DNA of 64,000 nt from Montifringilla adamsi (taxonomy: Eukaryota; Chordata; Aves; Passeriformes; Passeridae): the NCBI GenBank assembly GCA_017590115.1, contig JAGGNK010013558.1, positions 9,289,752 to 9,353,751 on the forward strand. Reading direction: 5' to 3'. Positions 10,741 to 23,700 of the stretch are shown here, one piece after another. The notes beneath the pieces are model-generated. The model was not told the DNA's origin and ran no database searches. It saw nothing but the letters and a program-made list of their open reading frames with translations. The translations under genes and the position numbers were made by a program. The first letter of the stretch is position 1; every line of letters starts with the position of its first letter.

Positions 10741-13700
10741 AATCTGAATCATAATTGTGAATCCATATGCTAGAGACCTTCTGAGTTTGTTGTTGCAATA
10801 TTTGTTGAAGTAGAAGACAAAAAAGCTCTTTCAGCCTTTGAATATGAATCTTATGTATGGTGAGCAAGTCTCTGTGAGCTGTGTTTTATTTTGTACCTGC
10901 ATGTACCCATAGTACCCATCTCATGGAGAAAAGGGTGGGGTCATACTGTAAGCACAGAAGAAACTCATACTTCTTCCCTGTGGCAGGAATTAATGTTAAT
11001 GGGGGGAAAAAGCCTTATTTGAAGTAGAGGAATAAATATTCTATTCTTCTAACTTAGTGCACAGAACTGACCTTTCTCATAACTACTTGACTCACTGCAG
11101 AAATTGCTTACGTGGTCCACAGGGCCTCTGTAACACATATACTGCTAAATGAGGGGGAAAATTCAATGGTCAACGGGTAACACCATGGACTGGCTAGGAA
11201 GGTAATAATTTCTGCATGTACAGGTGTTGAATTTTTCTCAGACTTCCAGGGAACTTACTGGTCTGCCAAAGAATTAATAAAAAGAGTTTAGATCCTAGAC
11301 TAAAATATGGAAATTGTAGTTGTACACTTTGCAAGCAATCAGTAAGTGCCTTTCAACACTTGCTCTGTTGCTGAAAGCAAGCGTGCAGGTCTAACTGCTG
11401 CTTAGAGATTACATTCAGTAAAAGTAAGGAAGCACATTCCCAGGGGAAAGGAGCTGGATACAGAGAGGTGTATACAGGTGTATTTTAAGGTCAGTGGTTA
11501 TCTGTGCAGAGCACTGCATGGCATCCACACTATGGCACACTTCAGGTCCTCCTTTAGGAAGGAATTATACAGCAAACTTTAATGCAATGTGTGAAGATGG
11601 CAGATCAAAGTTGTTATTGACACAGGCAGATACAATCCCGCAGACACATCCATTGTGAGCTGTAGTTTTGAGGTTTGGTGTTAACTCTGAAAGGAGCTAA
11701 CAAAGCCAGATGAGCAGAAAGCAGGGCGGCACATGAAATTGATTTTTGACAAGTGAAAAACTGCTCATACTGGAAGAGCTCCATGTACACATTGCTTCTT
11801 TCTTTCCAGCCTCACGAACTGCAGTGCTCCACCATCAGCTCTCTTTCAGGTGATAAATCATTTTGAGGTATCATCTACTTACTGACTTCTCGTGTATGTG
11901 GAATAAGGTAGCAGAATCTATCCCTGGTAAACCTAATTATATCTCTGTGACTGTGAGAAATCAGCTCTTTGTCTCAGAAAAGATTGCCTGTATCTAACAC
12001 AACCTTATGAAGCCACAGAAAACCTGGAGGTGGGGGGAAGAAAGGAGCATGCCAGAAGCACAGTGCTGCCATTTTAAAGGAATTTGCCCATCCACTTAAG
12101 AAGAAAGGAGAGGCACTGGCTAATCTCAATGTTTGTGTCTCCTCTGTGTTCTCACAGTAGCTCGGAAACATTCCAATATTGGCAGAAATCTATCATTAAA
12201 TAGTCTTATTCTAAGAAAATTTTCACGAAATATGAATTTCAGGAAATTTTGTCTTCATTGGAAAAAGCTTTCACATGTCATAAATCACTTTGACTGTATT
12301 TGCTAAATAATTGTATGCTATAGAAATAGCATAAGATTCAAAAATCTGAGTTGGGAGCTTACCTTTAAGGAGAATGACAAACTGACTTCAATTGGGTCAT
12401 GTTTCACATGGAGTCTCTAGGGTGCTAGAATGGGAGAAAAAAATAGTTGCTAGGGGAAAAAAGCCCCTACCTGAATGAAGTACTGAATTTGAAGCTGATG
12501 GTGACCCAGTATTAGTTTTATAACAATTGTTAGAGTTCTTTGATACATTTTCTTCTGTTTTTAGAAGGTTTTTTCCCCTCTTTGTTATTTGCCTTTGGAT
12601 GTGTCAGTGCGTTGAGTGTAGTCTGATGGAATCATGTAACTTGTACGTTGGTTTATTAGTTAAAATTAGAGTCAAAATACAACTGCTCAGACCTTGAGTT
12701 ATCAGAATGACATTTTTTTTTCTTTTATCAAGAGGTAGGTTTATCTTTTGCATGTCCCTTATCGGGCAGTTTTCCTCGTGCTCCCACTGTCAGTCATCAC
12801 AGGCATGAGCTTCAGTCTGCTCTTGTGGAAGCGAATTCCTGCATTCAGGAGACAAAATGAACTGGTTAATATCATCAAAACATTTGTCAATTTCTCAAAT
12901 TAGGTGCAAATTAAAAGAGGTATTTTGCTAAGCAGAGCTACTAATAGGAGCTATATTAATAATGAAAGGTAATTTAAAAGCATGACTGCACAAGCAGAAC
13001 AAGGCTTTGAAAAGGTCCGAACGTATGCCTGTGACTGAATAAACCCATTAATTCCCTACACATTTCCATTCTTATTCCAGGCAATCAAAATGAAAATATG
13101 CAACTCTTTGCTACACTAAAGCACTGCTATTAAATGAAGATGTGTTATATGCAGGATATCACAGTGCATATGTGGTTGTCTATAAAAAGTCATGCAGACT
13201 TGCAATACATTATTTTCCTCATCAGAAAAAAAAGCATGGATTCTTATGGAAGATGCTTTGCTTACAGAACTTCCCTTGCTGATCACGTTTCAGTTGCATC
13301 GTGCTCAACATTTAGCAAATCAAAGTTAAAAATTTATGAATTATGGTAAACATACCACCTTGCTGATTTATGATGTGCAACAGGGAAAGAGAAATAAACT
13401 ACTGAAACATTGTAGCTTTTGTCCTACTGTGGGTCCAACTAGTCTTGCATGCTTTTAAATGTCCCTGTATAATGTTGGAGGAGTCACTCAAATATATAAA
13501 TGTTTACTTGAGGGGTGCTGCTCTGATGTGTTCATTTGCAACATTTATTTTTAAAAAATATTTGTACAGAAGTTCTGTCGTTAGTCAGTAGACCTGAAAG
13601 GGTGGATCTTGCTTAAAAAAGGACTGATGAACTGTTCTGGCTGGATTTGCAAAGAAGGGGTAGGGTTAGATAACAGGTCCTGTAAGTGTTCCCTAACCTT

Positions 13701-14754
13701 TCACTGTCCATGTCTGACCTGCTTTAACCAAACCAAGAATTTATGACTATCACTAAATGACTCTGCATGATTGGGGTTTGTGTTGCTGTTCTCTTTCCCA
13801 GCTATTCTCTCAGTGTAAGAAAGGGTGAAAGCCTAGTACAGGTCTTATTGATGGTCACAGAAGTTTTACAAATGAATGGGAATTCTTCCCTTGAGATCCT
13901 CTGCTACCAATGCTGAAATATTTGATAGAGGAACTTCCCTGAATATTTGGTAGACATGAATATCTTTGGTATGATGGGGACAGAAAATAGAGAACAAGAA
14001 GGACTATGTCAAGGGGAGAAATGAGGAATAAGAGAGCAAAGAAGGCATAAGAAAAAGAATAAAAAGGTTACAATTGAGGAAGGAAAGATAAGGTGATAAT
14101 GGGAAGAGATATGTTTTTAAAGAGTTGTATGAAGAATTCTGTACTGAAACCTGTAAAATGAAGGAAGGCAAGAAAAAAGAGAAATTGAAAGAGAATGGTT
14201 ATTTCAGTCTCTTGAACTAATAACTTCTCAGCCTCTGCATTTAAAAGAATTCCTTTTTAAATTCAAGGAAATTAAAGAATACTTCAAAAAGACATGCTGT
14301 GAAAATGGCTGACAGCAATCAGGAAATTCAGAGTTAATGCTCACACTATCTCTACTGGCTGTTGTACTGCTGGGGTGTCTTGCACTTGTTGTCCTAATCT
14401 TTAATACAAGATGTATTGTGCTTCCTGTCAGAAAAAGGACACACTACCCAAATTGGTACACCCATTACTTCTCTTATCGTCCCCTGTTTAGACTTTGCTT
14501 CAGGTAATTTTAAATGAGAATTTCTGAAATCTTGAAATTAAACTTTAGTTATTAGACATGATCCTTCAGACCTTGTGTAGGGAGCAACTCCTCCTCATTC
14601 TGAGTTTGATAAATGCTTCCCTGCATATATAATAGACCAGCCCTGAATGAATTCATATTTGCTTTTGCCTCAGGAAGAATAGCAAGGTTAGGTAGGTGAC
14701 TCTTAAGTAAGATTCTTTGTCTATTGACATTATTTTTAAACACTTCTTCCTCAG
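10741..14754. other. Non-coding AT-rich sequence, no gene seen
   Basis: No long frames at all: only two of 60-75 codons in 4 kb. The part at about 12,880-13,130 again has homeodomain-like AT motifs and no repeats. A purine-rich stretch lies at about 13,975-14,210. One exon-like block on the minus strand (12,363-12,424) is listed separately. Confidence 0.6.
12363..12424 (-). other. Exon-like block bounded by strong splice signals, non-coding
   Basis: On the minus strand a clean polypyrimidine tract and acceptor (CTATTTTTTTCTCCCATTCT then AG) precede 62 bases, followed by AAAG then GTAAGC, a good donor. All three frames contain stops, so if it is used it would be a non-coding RNA or untranslated exon. 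Pseudo-exons of this strength occur by chance in introns. Confidence 0.15.
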
Positions 14755-14817
14755 GCTGTGGCAATGCGTACTAAACAAACAAACATCACACCTAGCAAAG
14801 CACATGCAGCCACAGAG
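14755..14817 (+). other. 63-nt exon-like block with strong acceptor and donor and open frames
   Basis: The acceptor is AAACACTTCTTCCTCAG, a good pyrimidine tract ending at 14,754. The donor is CACAGAG then GTGAGT at 14,818, close to consensus. Length is 63, an exact multiple of three. Phase 0 reads AVAMRTKQTNITPSKAHAAT plus E; phase 1 is also open; phase 2 has a stop. I recognise no protein. The next + strand block with a phase-0 acceptor is at 17,984. Its splice signals are the best matched pair I found in the window, but one such pair is within chance expectation. Confidence 0.2.
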
Positions 14818-17800
14818 GTGAGTCCCAGGTGGCTGAGAGCTGTGCGTGTGAATTATTTATATGGGGAAGGGTGTTGATAGTGTTATCCTGTCACCAGTTT
14901 TCTCAAACTACTAGTGTTTGGGTACTCAGTGATGGAAATGGTTAGTATCTAGCTTATTTTTAAAAGTTACAATTAAAATCAGTAAAATTCACTGTTACAC
15001 AGAAAAATTCCAAGAATGGGATAAACTGCTGCTTTTCCAGGTGGCTATATTCCTAGTCCTTAAGACATGTCCCAGAAGTTTTTGCCTGCAAAGCATAATG
15101 TTTGTAATGGTAGAAGTACTAATTTCTTGTCTGATCAAACAGATATGCTGGCTGGTGAAATACTCAGCCTCTTCCAGGCCAGTTTCATTGTTTACCTGCA
15201 ATAAACAGAATCCAGTTAGGTACATAACCACACATAGCAAACAACTTTTGTTAAAGAAGTGAAGTACCTTGATTCCAGCTTGAGCTGCAAAGGGAGTATT
15301 ATCTGTGTCTGTTAAATTATCTGCAGGATGCGTGTCTTCATTTTTCTGTAGATGCCAAAGCAGTTAATATAATTTACCCACTGCTTTTACAGCAAAAGAG
15401 AAGTTCCCTATGATAGCTGTGGCATTCTCATTCTGAAGCCAATCCATTAAACTGTGGGAGAAAGCCTGTCAGGAAGGTCACTTGCAGAAAGGAGCCAATG
15501 TTGGCCAGTTCAGGCTTATGTTACTGAGAGACTCAGATATGAAGATGGAGCAGAAATTACTTCTGAGTCTAAGGGGATTGATTATTCCACTGACTGTGCC
15601 TTTCATGTTTTATGTTTTGTGCTGTAAATATTTATGGCTCTCCTATTTTGTTTGTTGTTTTGAAACATAATGAATTTTTGTAGCATTAGCAAACTCCCTA
15701 CTCTGCCAGCCCAAAGAGAGACAGTGAGTGCAATGAAGTGTCAGGAGAAGCCTGGCATGGCTATGATGTGACACTTTGTCTAGTACATTGCCATGTTATT
15801 ACTGCAGAAGTTTGCTAATTAGTCATTAAACTAAAGTTACCCCTACAATCTTGTCCAAAATGTCACACAGATAGCATTGATTCAGAACCAACAGACAAAA
15901 ATGACAATTTTTTTTCAAGCTGTCTGCATAATGTTGCATTATTTTATGTGGTGCCTTTCAGTCCCTGCATGGTATGTGCCCATTTTAGCAAGTGCCACGA
16001 GCTGGATTTGGAGAGGGGGAGCAGCCCTAGGGCTTGCATGCTAGAATGACAGAGCCTTGTGCAGCCGGGGTTGCTGTGCAATTCGGTGTTCTTCCCGTGC
16101 TGATGATGTGTTTTACACTCCTTGCTGGACTGGGTGCAAGGTTTGTATGGGCAAGTGACTGGGGCAATACTTGGGTTAAAAATTCCACCCTGGCTGTCCT
16201 TATATTAGAAGGAGATGGTGCATATGTCGCACTGTCTTCTGTGCCTTAAAAAATGTCATTAAACTCCCTTAGGGGACACTGTAAAGAAGCAGAGCTGAGG
16301 AGGAGGAGGACCCATGTACCAGGGCTGCGAGCTACCTGCAGAGACCTGGGTTGAGTGAAGTCACTGAAATGGGGTTTCAGTAGCGGATGCATGGTGTCCA
16401 CACTTAGTGGAATTTCTCTCTGGTTTCAGTGCTGTTTTTTACTGAATTAAAAGCCTGGTAACTTGTTGCAAGCTACAGATGTTTTTAGTTTGCCCCAGGG
16501 GACAGAGCTGTGAAGAGCGGCCAGTGTAGCCCTTAGAGAGATGTTAACTACTCTTAATTGTTTGGCTGTCACTTAAAAACCTAAGACTCACGAGAGCACT
16601 GAGACCCCTGTGTGTGTCGGGGCGTGCGGGGGCTCGTGTGGACAGCCAGGAGGTTCCTCTGCCCACCGAGTCTGACCCAGCCCCTCCAGTGGGAGCCGGC
16701 CACAGTGGAAGGGCACTGAACTCCCCCAGTCCCCTCAGCAAGGTGTAACATTTGGCACAGTTCTGTGTACTTTTTTTTTCCAGGAGAAATCACATTTGAA
16801 GGTCCTCTCTCCCTGTGTAAAGTTCAGCTGTTCCCTCAGTTGTGCCTTTACAGTGCTTGGCTAGGTGGCTGCATTTATGGGTTGTGTTGGGTTTTTTTTT
16901 AACAGAAGTGAAACACCACCAAAAAAAATACTCCAACAAACCCAAAACAACACAAACAAACCCCCTCAATTGTCACCAGTTTTTAATATGTCATAATTTT
17001 TAAATGGGGGTTCTGTACCCTAAACCAGCAAGGAGTTATTGTGTCATGTTTTGTTTTTCAAAAAGTTAGGTGGTGCATAGACCTATTTGAGGAGTGGGGA
17101 AAATATTTGCAGTGAAACACTTGATAAGCCAAGCCAGCACATTTAATCACAAGTTTATTAGAAGATTAAGATATCTAAATTTTTTGTAGGCAGAAAAAAA
17201 CAATATGTAGAAAGGGTACCTTAATTTAGTGAAAAGGGGCAAAAAAAGTTCACATCTGAAAGAGGGCTTTGTGGTTATTGTGATGGGTTTCTTGTTTTTG
17301 TATAGTAGGTCTGATTAACAATTAAAATGATATGTTGGTAGATGCAGTGAATTTTGTAGGTTGTGGTGATGTTGGTTTGGAAGCCTGTGCTTGAGAAAGT
17401 AATTGAAAATGTTGAAAAGATATTGTAATTGGAAAAAAGTCCTAGGCTTTGTACACTACCTTAGAATCACTGTTTCATGGCCTTGTAGATCACAGCAGAG
17501 GAACCATTGTGTTACTCAATATGAGGCTCAATATATTTAATTGGAAAGCAGATACTTTGGTTATTAGACTCCTAATTGAATTAAATGAAGGTCAGATTTA
17601 AATAGCTAATGGCCTTTCTGAATTAAAACACTTCTAAGATGAGTAAATGGTAGTCGCAGTACCTCTCTTAAATAAAACAAAGTTATGAGAATGGGAAAAT
17701 CCTAAAATCTAGGAAGATCTAAGTGGAATTTTAAACTGTTTAGTGTTCTCTTGGCCTTATTGGGCAATTGAGAAACAAGTTTGTAGCAGCCAAGAACTCT

Positions 17801-17983
17801 TAGAGTAACTAGAAGTGACTGGGAAGTTGAAACAGATCATCCCAGAGGCAAAGATGGAAAAAAATCAGCCACTCCAGAGAAAATATGGAAGTCATCAGGG
17901 TTGTGTGGGAAATGCATTTCTCTGAGAAAACCAAAATTTTCATTTCAAACCTAGTTTGTTCTTTCGTTTTTGTTTATATCCAG
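14818..17983. other. Non-coding sequence; GC-richer patches at 16.0-16.75 kb
   Basis: Short overlapping frames only. The GC-richer DNA at about 16,030-16,330 and 16,590-16,750 is not CpG-dense enough to call an island. An A/C- and G/T-rich pair lies at 16,880-16,965. Confidence 0.55.
16880..16965. repeat. Adjacent G/T-rich and A/C-rich tracts forming an imperfect inverted pair
   Basis: A left arm (16,881-16,900, GTTGTGTTGGG plus nine T) and a right A/C-rich arm (about 16,938-16,965, AAACCCAAAACAACAC and on) are roughly complementary across about 37 bases. It is the only place in the window where the two opposite low-complexity types sit side by side. Confidence 0.65.
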
Positions 17984-18082
17984 GTGAGATACTGCCTCTT
18001 CATTGACTTGACCTATGGGGAAAAGATGAGAGTAGCTGTAGCTGACATTTTGAGAAAAGTTAAAAACTGCCTATATGAGTGA
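17984..18082 (+). other. Possible terminal exon-like open block after a good acceptor
   Basis: TCGTTTTTGTTTATATCCAG ends at 17,983 as an acceptor. Phase 0 then stays open for 32 codons, starting VRYCLFIDLTYGEKM, and ends at TGA (18,080-18,082). The same junction reads CAG then GTGAGA, so it could equally be a donor, and neither use is established. The frame is phase-compatible with the block at 14,755-14,817. No homology is recognised. Confidence 0.12.
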
Positions 18083-19599
18083 CTGGCTGTGGTGGGGGGC
18101 AGAGTCTTTACAGAGATGTTGAGATCTGCTGTTGTGGAAAAATTGTGCACTAATGTGTGATGCAGTGTATTTCTCAGAGCTGTGTGTGTGCTCTGTGTGG
18201 TGCCTGGGAGATGGACATTAGGCTCTGTGGGAGCTCAGCATCACCTTCAGGGAGAGCAGGGTATCAGGATTTGTGCATAATCATTTCACCATTTATCCAA
18301 AGGCTCGGGCAGCCATTTGGCCACCTGATTCCAGCTCAAGGCTCTGGAATGGGAAGCTTGCAATGCATTTCTGATATTCCTTTCAAAGGCTTGTTAAGTG
18401 ATGTGCTGTGCTCTTTACATGATTTCTTTTGGACCTCAACCAACAGGCATTAATATGTGGAAAAGCTCCCATTGACTTTAATTAGGGCTGCCTTAGTCAC
18501 ACGCTGAACACTTAATTGCTGTCTGAAGCAAGACCTAAGTGAGAGGTACTTTATAGCTACCACAGGTAAACAGATATTGTTAGAATGATTTTATTTATAA
18601 GTAAGCAGGAAGTACAATTGTCTGTATAATTCTTACTATTTTGCCCTGTTATTTACTAATAAATAAAATAAACTTTCATTTAAACTGTTGAGTAGGTACA
18701 CCATGGCTGTACTTTCATATAACACAATCATGATGTTGCCTGATTTGAATTTTTAGAGATGGAGCCCCAAGGCATTTTTTTGTTTTGTTTTGCTTGTCTT
18801 TATATTAGATTTATGAAAGGTAGAATGTGTGTAGCTCTGGGTGCTTCTAAACATGAACTTTTCATTACTTGCATTATTGGTCTTACTGATGCTTTTTTTT
18901 GGTATTAAAATTTTAAAGAGTTATACTAACTTGCAGTGAAATGGAAGAGAATGCTAATTTAGAGGACTTCCCTTAGTGCTCTGATCTAAGTCTGGGACAT
19001 GTCTTTTGGACGCTGTAATGCCTTTCCTCGGTTACATTTTGCAAGGAAAAGGAGACTTGTCCCACAGCATGTGACAGTGGAACAGACTGTGGGGTTAAAT
19101 TCCCGTTAGCATTAATCAGAATTACACGTGCACACTGAAATGAACAAACCAGCTGATACTGATACCAACCTCAGATATCTCACAGAAATGCCTCTAACTC
19201 CTGCAAACTGCACCCATTCCTCCAAGGGGTGCATTCATGTGGAATTTGGGAGTTGGATGTGACCATGAAAGAAAATGTGGGTACTGAATGCAAAGAATAG
19301 AGTAGCATGACCAAGGCAAAAAGCAAGAAAAGTTATTTTTGCTGCAGAGTTATTAATTAATAAGCTCAGGGCATAAACCCATCAGGAAGAGAAATGATAT
19401 AATGTGGAAGTCCAAGCCCAAATTTTTAATTAGTGAATGAGAAACAGCATGTGGTAGATGTTGCATTAAACTTGTGTGTGACTTGGTTGAGAAAGTTTCT
19501 GGCTGATGGTATTGGTTAGATTTTGTCATTTGGGGTAAGGAGGATAGGTTTTCCCTCTTTTTGGATGAAAGAATCTAGAGCTGGGCAGTTTATTTGTGA
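18083..19599. other. Non-coding AT-rich sequence, no gene seen
   Basis: Short frames only. A donor-like ACCACAG then GTAAAC occurs near 18,566 with no paired acceptor. Nothing else recognised. Confidence 0.6.
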
Positions 19600-20741
19600 T
19601 CCCTTGGGTCTGGTATGGTGACCTCAGCCCCAAGTGCAGAGGTAACTACTCCGACAAGGTACAGAAGAAGAAAGAGGTCCAAAGGCTGAACATGGGGTTC
19701 TTGTGAAGGGCATCCTGAAGAGAATTACAGGTGCAGAGAGAATCAGGAGAAAGCAGGGCTGAGGGAGGGAAAAGACACTGAGCAGAGTCTGATCAGTGCT
19801 TTTAAGCTGGATCTGAGGGTGAAAGAGAAGCTGGAATATTGACTGTTGCTAAGCTCTTTGCTAGGAATTAGATTATACTTCCAGGAAGAGCTGCATGTGT
19901 TAGAAGGCAAAAGAGCAGGACAGATGTGACATGGTGGGGAAAATGGCATGGGGATGGCAGGGATATTGAGGAGGAAGAGTTACTGGAGCAAACAGGGGAT
20001 AAAGTATGAAAAGTGATGAAAAACTTAGATTTTGATGTAAGTTAATGCTGAAGAGATGAAAGGCAACAAAGAATGACATAAGGAAAGTCAGCTTCTAGAC
20101 ATATATTGTATGAAGAAATCACTAGATACACAGGAAAAAAAAAAAAAGAGAAAATGTTACCAAAAAAGGAGGAAATGGTTAAAACCAAAAAGAGCTAGCA
20201 TCAAGTGTAGGATACAATTACAAGCATACAATTCTGCCAGAGCAGAGGACAGGAGTATTCTAACTAGGAAGATGTCAGAACTGAAGGATAAAAACATTTA
20301 TAGTAAAAGATGTCAAGTTGGTCAGTTCTCTGCTGCCAGAAATGCCCACGGCAGGACATAATAGTAGAGAAAGCAAATGTTGTGGATGAACTGTGCCTGT
20401 AGGTTGGCAAACCAGGCCTTTCTTCTGTAGGGAATTAAGAGAGAGCTGTGGTTAGGAGTAGAGCCTGGAGAAAACCAGAAGTTCACAGAAATAGACCTGA
20501 AGAAAAATAGGAAAGGGAATATTTGGAACAGAAGTCACTGTTGTGCATAAGATGGAAGTAGTTACACAGATAAGTATGAAAGAGGGGCAACTGGGAAACA
20601 TTTTGGATATTAAGAAAATTGTGGGTATTTTGTAAGAGTCCTTTCAATTTGGGGACAAGTTACATGTTAACACACACCAAAAAGATGAAATGTAAAACTG
20701 GAGCTGCTTTTATGGGACCAAAAAAAAAAAAAAAAAAAAAA
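19600..20741. other. Purine-biased tract ending in A22
   Basis: For about 1.1 kb the + strand is strongly enriched in A and G. It includes a 13-base A run at 20,135-20,147 and ends in 22 consecutive A at 20,720-20,741. An 83-codon Lys/Arg-rich frame (20,110-20,361) is a by-product of purine content. The A22 end invites a reading as a retroposed transcript, but I see no AATAAA in the 30 bases before it and no flanking target-site duplication. A similar, shorter purine-rich stretch lies at 13,975-14,210. Confidence 0.45.
20720..20741. repeat. Homopolymer A22
   Basis: Twenty-two A in a row, the longest homopolymer in the window. It could be a mononucleotide microsatellite or the tail of an old retroposed sequence. 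Confidence 0.95.
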
Positions 20742-23700
20742 GGAGTTATGTATTATAGTGAAAGTATATTTATTTAGTACCTTTTGGCTATATAAAATTG
20801 GTTTTGGACTGGTTTTAGGATTCTTCATAAAACAAAGACTTATTAAATTTACTTGGCAGCTGTGCAGTAAGGTAAAAATGAAAAAAGCTGTGCTTGGTTG
20901 AGTTTTTCTTTTTTTTCTTTCCTTTCAAACAGCCCTTGGCAGTTTTCCAGTTTTTATTTTAAGCAGATTAGACCAAAAAACAGTGATTACATTAAACATC
21001 TTTGGAAACTTTTGATCATATTTAGCAATCATGAATTGTAGGGGGAAGTGTCCTGGAGTCCAGTTTGTGACCTAATTCAGTGTAGGTTTAGTGAAGGAGC
21101 TCTGCTGTCTGGGTTAGCTGGGGTAATTAGGGCCCTGAGAGGTGGCACAGTTTCTCTTTCATCCTGTGACAGGGGCACTGTGCTGTACTGAGGAGAGTTA
21201 ATGAGAAGGGACTGTGCTGACTGAATTATTGCTGTTGAGCCTCACCAACTAAAATAATAGAAATCTAAATAATAGTTTTTTGAAATGTCACTCTACAGGG
21301 GGTTTGAATATGAATGGCTGCATTGACAGGTCAAAAGTTTTTTTCCTGAACTTTTTTTTAGGACTAATTAGTCTTTCCCACCCATTACTTTAATGAAGAA
21401 ATTTAGATTTAAACAGGTTTTGTTCATTTGCAAGGATTGGCAGGAAATTTTCTATATATAGTATTCAAAAATATTATGCTGCCCTCTCCAGTAGGTGTAG
21501 TATTAAGTACATAAAAAGATTCATATGCTGACCTGCTATTCTTGATGGTAACATTGGAAAAATGAAGTAAATATTATGTATATAGACCTTACAAATGCAG
21601 ACCAGGGTTTTCAGAGGAATAAAGGTAGTAGGCTTAAGAGGAATTACCTAATAAAAGGTGCTTGATGGGTACTTTTCAGTATTGTTATCTATATGTAAAA
21701 CCATCTTTTTTTCTTTTTTCTTTTTTTTTTTTTTTTTGGTAGAGTTTTGGATTCCTTATTGAATTTTGAATGTTGAAGTATTTTCCATCCTCGGTAAATT
21801 TTATTCTAGAGCTTGACATCTTTTTTCTTTCTAACTGAGTATTTGAGCATAGTTTAATTTTGTATGCCTTTGAGATTCTACAGAAGATTTCAATTTCTTT
21901 CCTTTTACTGGAGTCAGCTTAAACCTCACATAAGTTACATGTTCTGCTTCATTTGCCATCTTTACCTTCTGACTGAAAAGAAATATTTCATCTGGGTTTT
22001 TTTGGTTGTTTTGTGGTGGGTTTTTGCCCTTCTTTTATAAAAGACTCAGGTTTTAGTACCAATGTTGCCTGTGTTGGCTGAAGGCTGCAGACTGCAGTAG
22101 TGGACTGCACTTTAGATCTGACTTGTTAAGGGAATGCTTTCTTTAAATGCAGCCTTGTAACTTTGATGTTAAAAAGTGAAACTTCTGGAGAAGTGCTTCA
22201 AGTGGAGAGGTCATTGTTCAGCTGGATCTAATTCTTTGTGATCATAAAGGTGATGTGTGGAGTTACTGACTTTCACTGGGTTGTTCCTGAGTCTTTTCCC
22301 AAATGCACTAAGGGCAGGCTGTTTTACTTTGCTGTTAATTTCATCATTATTTTCATGTTCTCTTTTGAAAAGTTTCTGTTATTGCTGTCAATTGCTTTAC
22401 TCATAATAAGTATGTTGTTATGTTGAACTTTTCCAGGGAAATCTATTCATCTTCAAATTGAAATACAGTTTTCAATTTGTTTACAAAAGAGAGGAAGGTA
22501 CACTGAACACTTGAGACATAAATACTGGTGGTGACTCGAGGAGATTTTTGTGAAAGTTGATTAGGTCTGTGCTTCAAACCAACAGTTTGTTGCTTATGTG
22601 TTAGAAATTCTAAAACACGGTACTTGGGCAAATTGAAAAGCTGCCTGCAAGATGAAAATAGATAAAATTGAAGCTAACAGAGGCTTACATTGCTACAAAA
22701 TTTAAATAAAATCATGTTGATTCTGTGATGTTCTATTCATTATAGCCTGAACCTTTGAATATTTGTGCCTATAAATAACTGATTATTTGAGTAAGTGTTC
22801 CCATTTGTATATATATTAACCAGAAAAGATTCTTGGATCTTAAAATAAGCTTTACAGAATCATTGTGCAGATCTTGTTATCTTTATCTAAGACTTTTGTT
22901 TTTCTATTCATTAAAATATAATGTAGTATGTGGCCTATCTTAACAAGCACTAGTTGTTCTGGATTCTTGCATTTTTAAGGGTAAATGTTTTCGAGCTATG
23001 TGGTAGTATCCCTCACCCTGGGAGAGATTTATCACAGGACAAGTTCAAAACTTTGTAACTTGATTTTTTGTACACTCGGCTGTTTTGTTCTCGATGCTCA
23101 AAAAACAAGGGGTAAATATAAAGGCAGGCTCACTGAATAATCGCCTCCAGTTCCTGAAGGAAGCAATTCTGAAGACTAACTAAAACAAGAAAGGGATTTT
23201 AGGACTGAGTGAACACTTCAAATAGCCTATAATTCAGAAAGGCTACCTGCGAGGAAGGAACAGATGTCATGAAAGGGAGGCAGAAAAAACCCCTGAGTGT
23301 GCCACTGAGCAGCTGGGAGAGTGATGAAGTACTGAATTCTACCAAAACATTTGAAGATAGAGCTGTAGCATACCTTAGTACCATAATGCCTCTATACGTA
23401 TGCAGCCGTCATAGGAAAAATTATGGATGACCTATTAAAAATGAGAGAGTTTAGAGAATGCCCAGCAGAAATCCATCAAGAAATTCAGGCAGTGAAGAAA
23501 CCATCATGTGGAAATTGCCTGATCTAAGGGAGATTAAAGAACAATGTTTGTTTGGATTTTTTTTTTTTTAAAGGAATCATGATTTGTTTTTCTCTCTGTA
23601 TAGGTCCCTTATGCAGGGAAAAAGATGAACTTTAGTTCCAGCAAAGATACATAGTCAAGAATGCTCACAACTGGGCTCTTTCTCCTCACCCATTTATCAG

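Noticed and set aside
16590..16750. CpG island or promoter
   Set aside because: GC-richer but with few CpG and no transcription-start signals.
20110..20361. Lys/Arg-rich frame as a nucleic-acid-binding protein
   Set aside because: The basic composition follows directly from the purine-rich strand; there is no motif.
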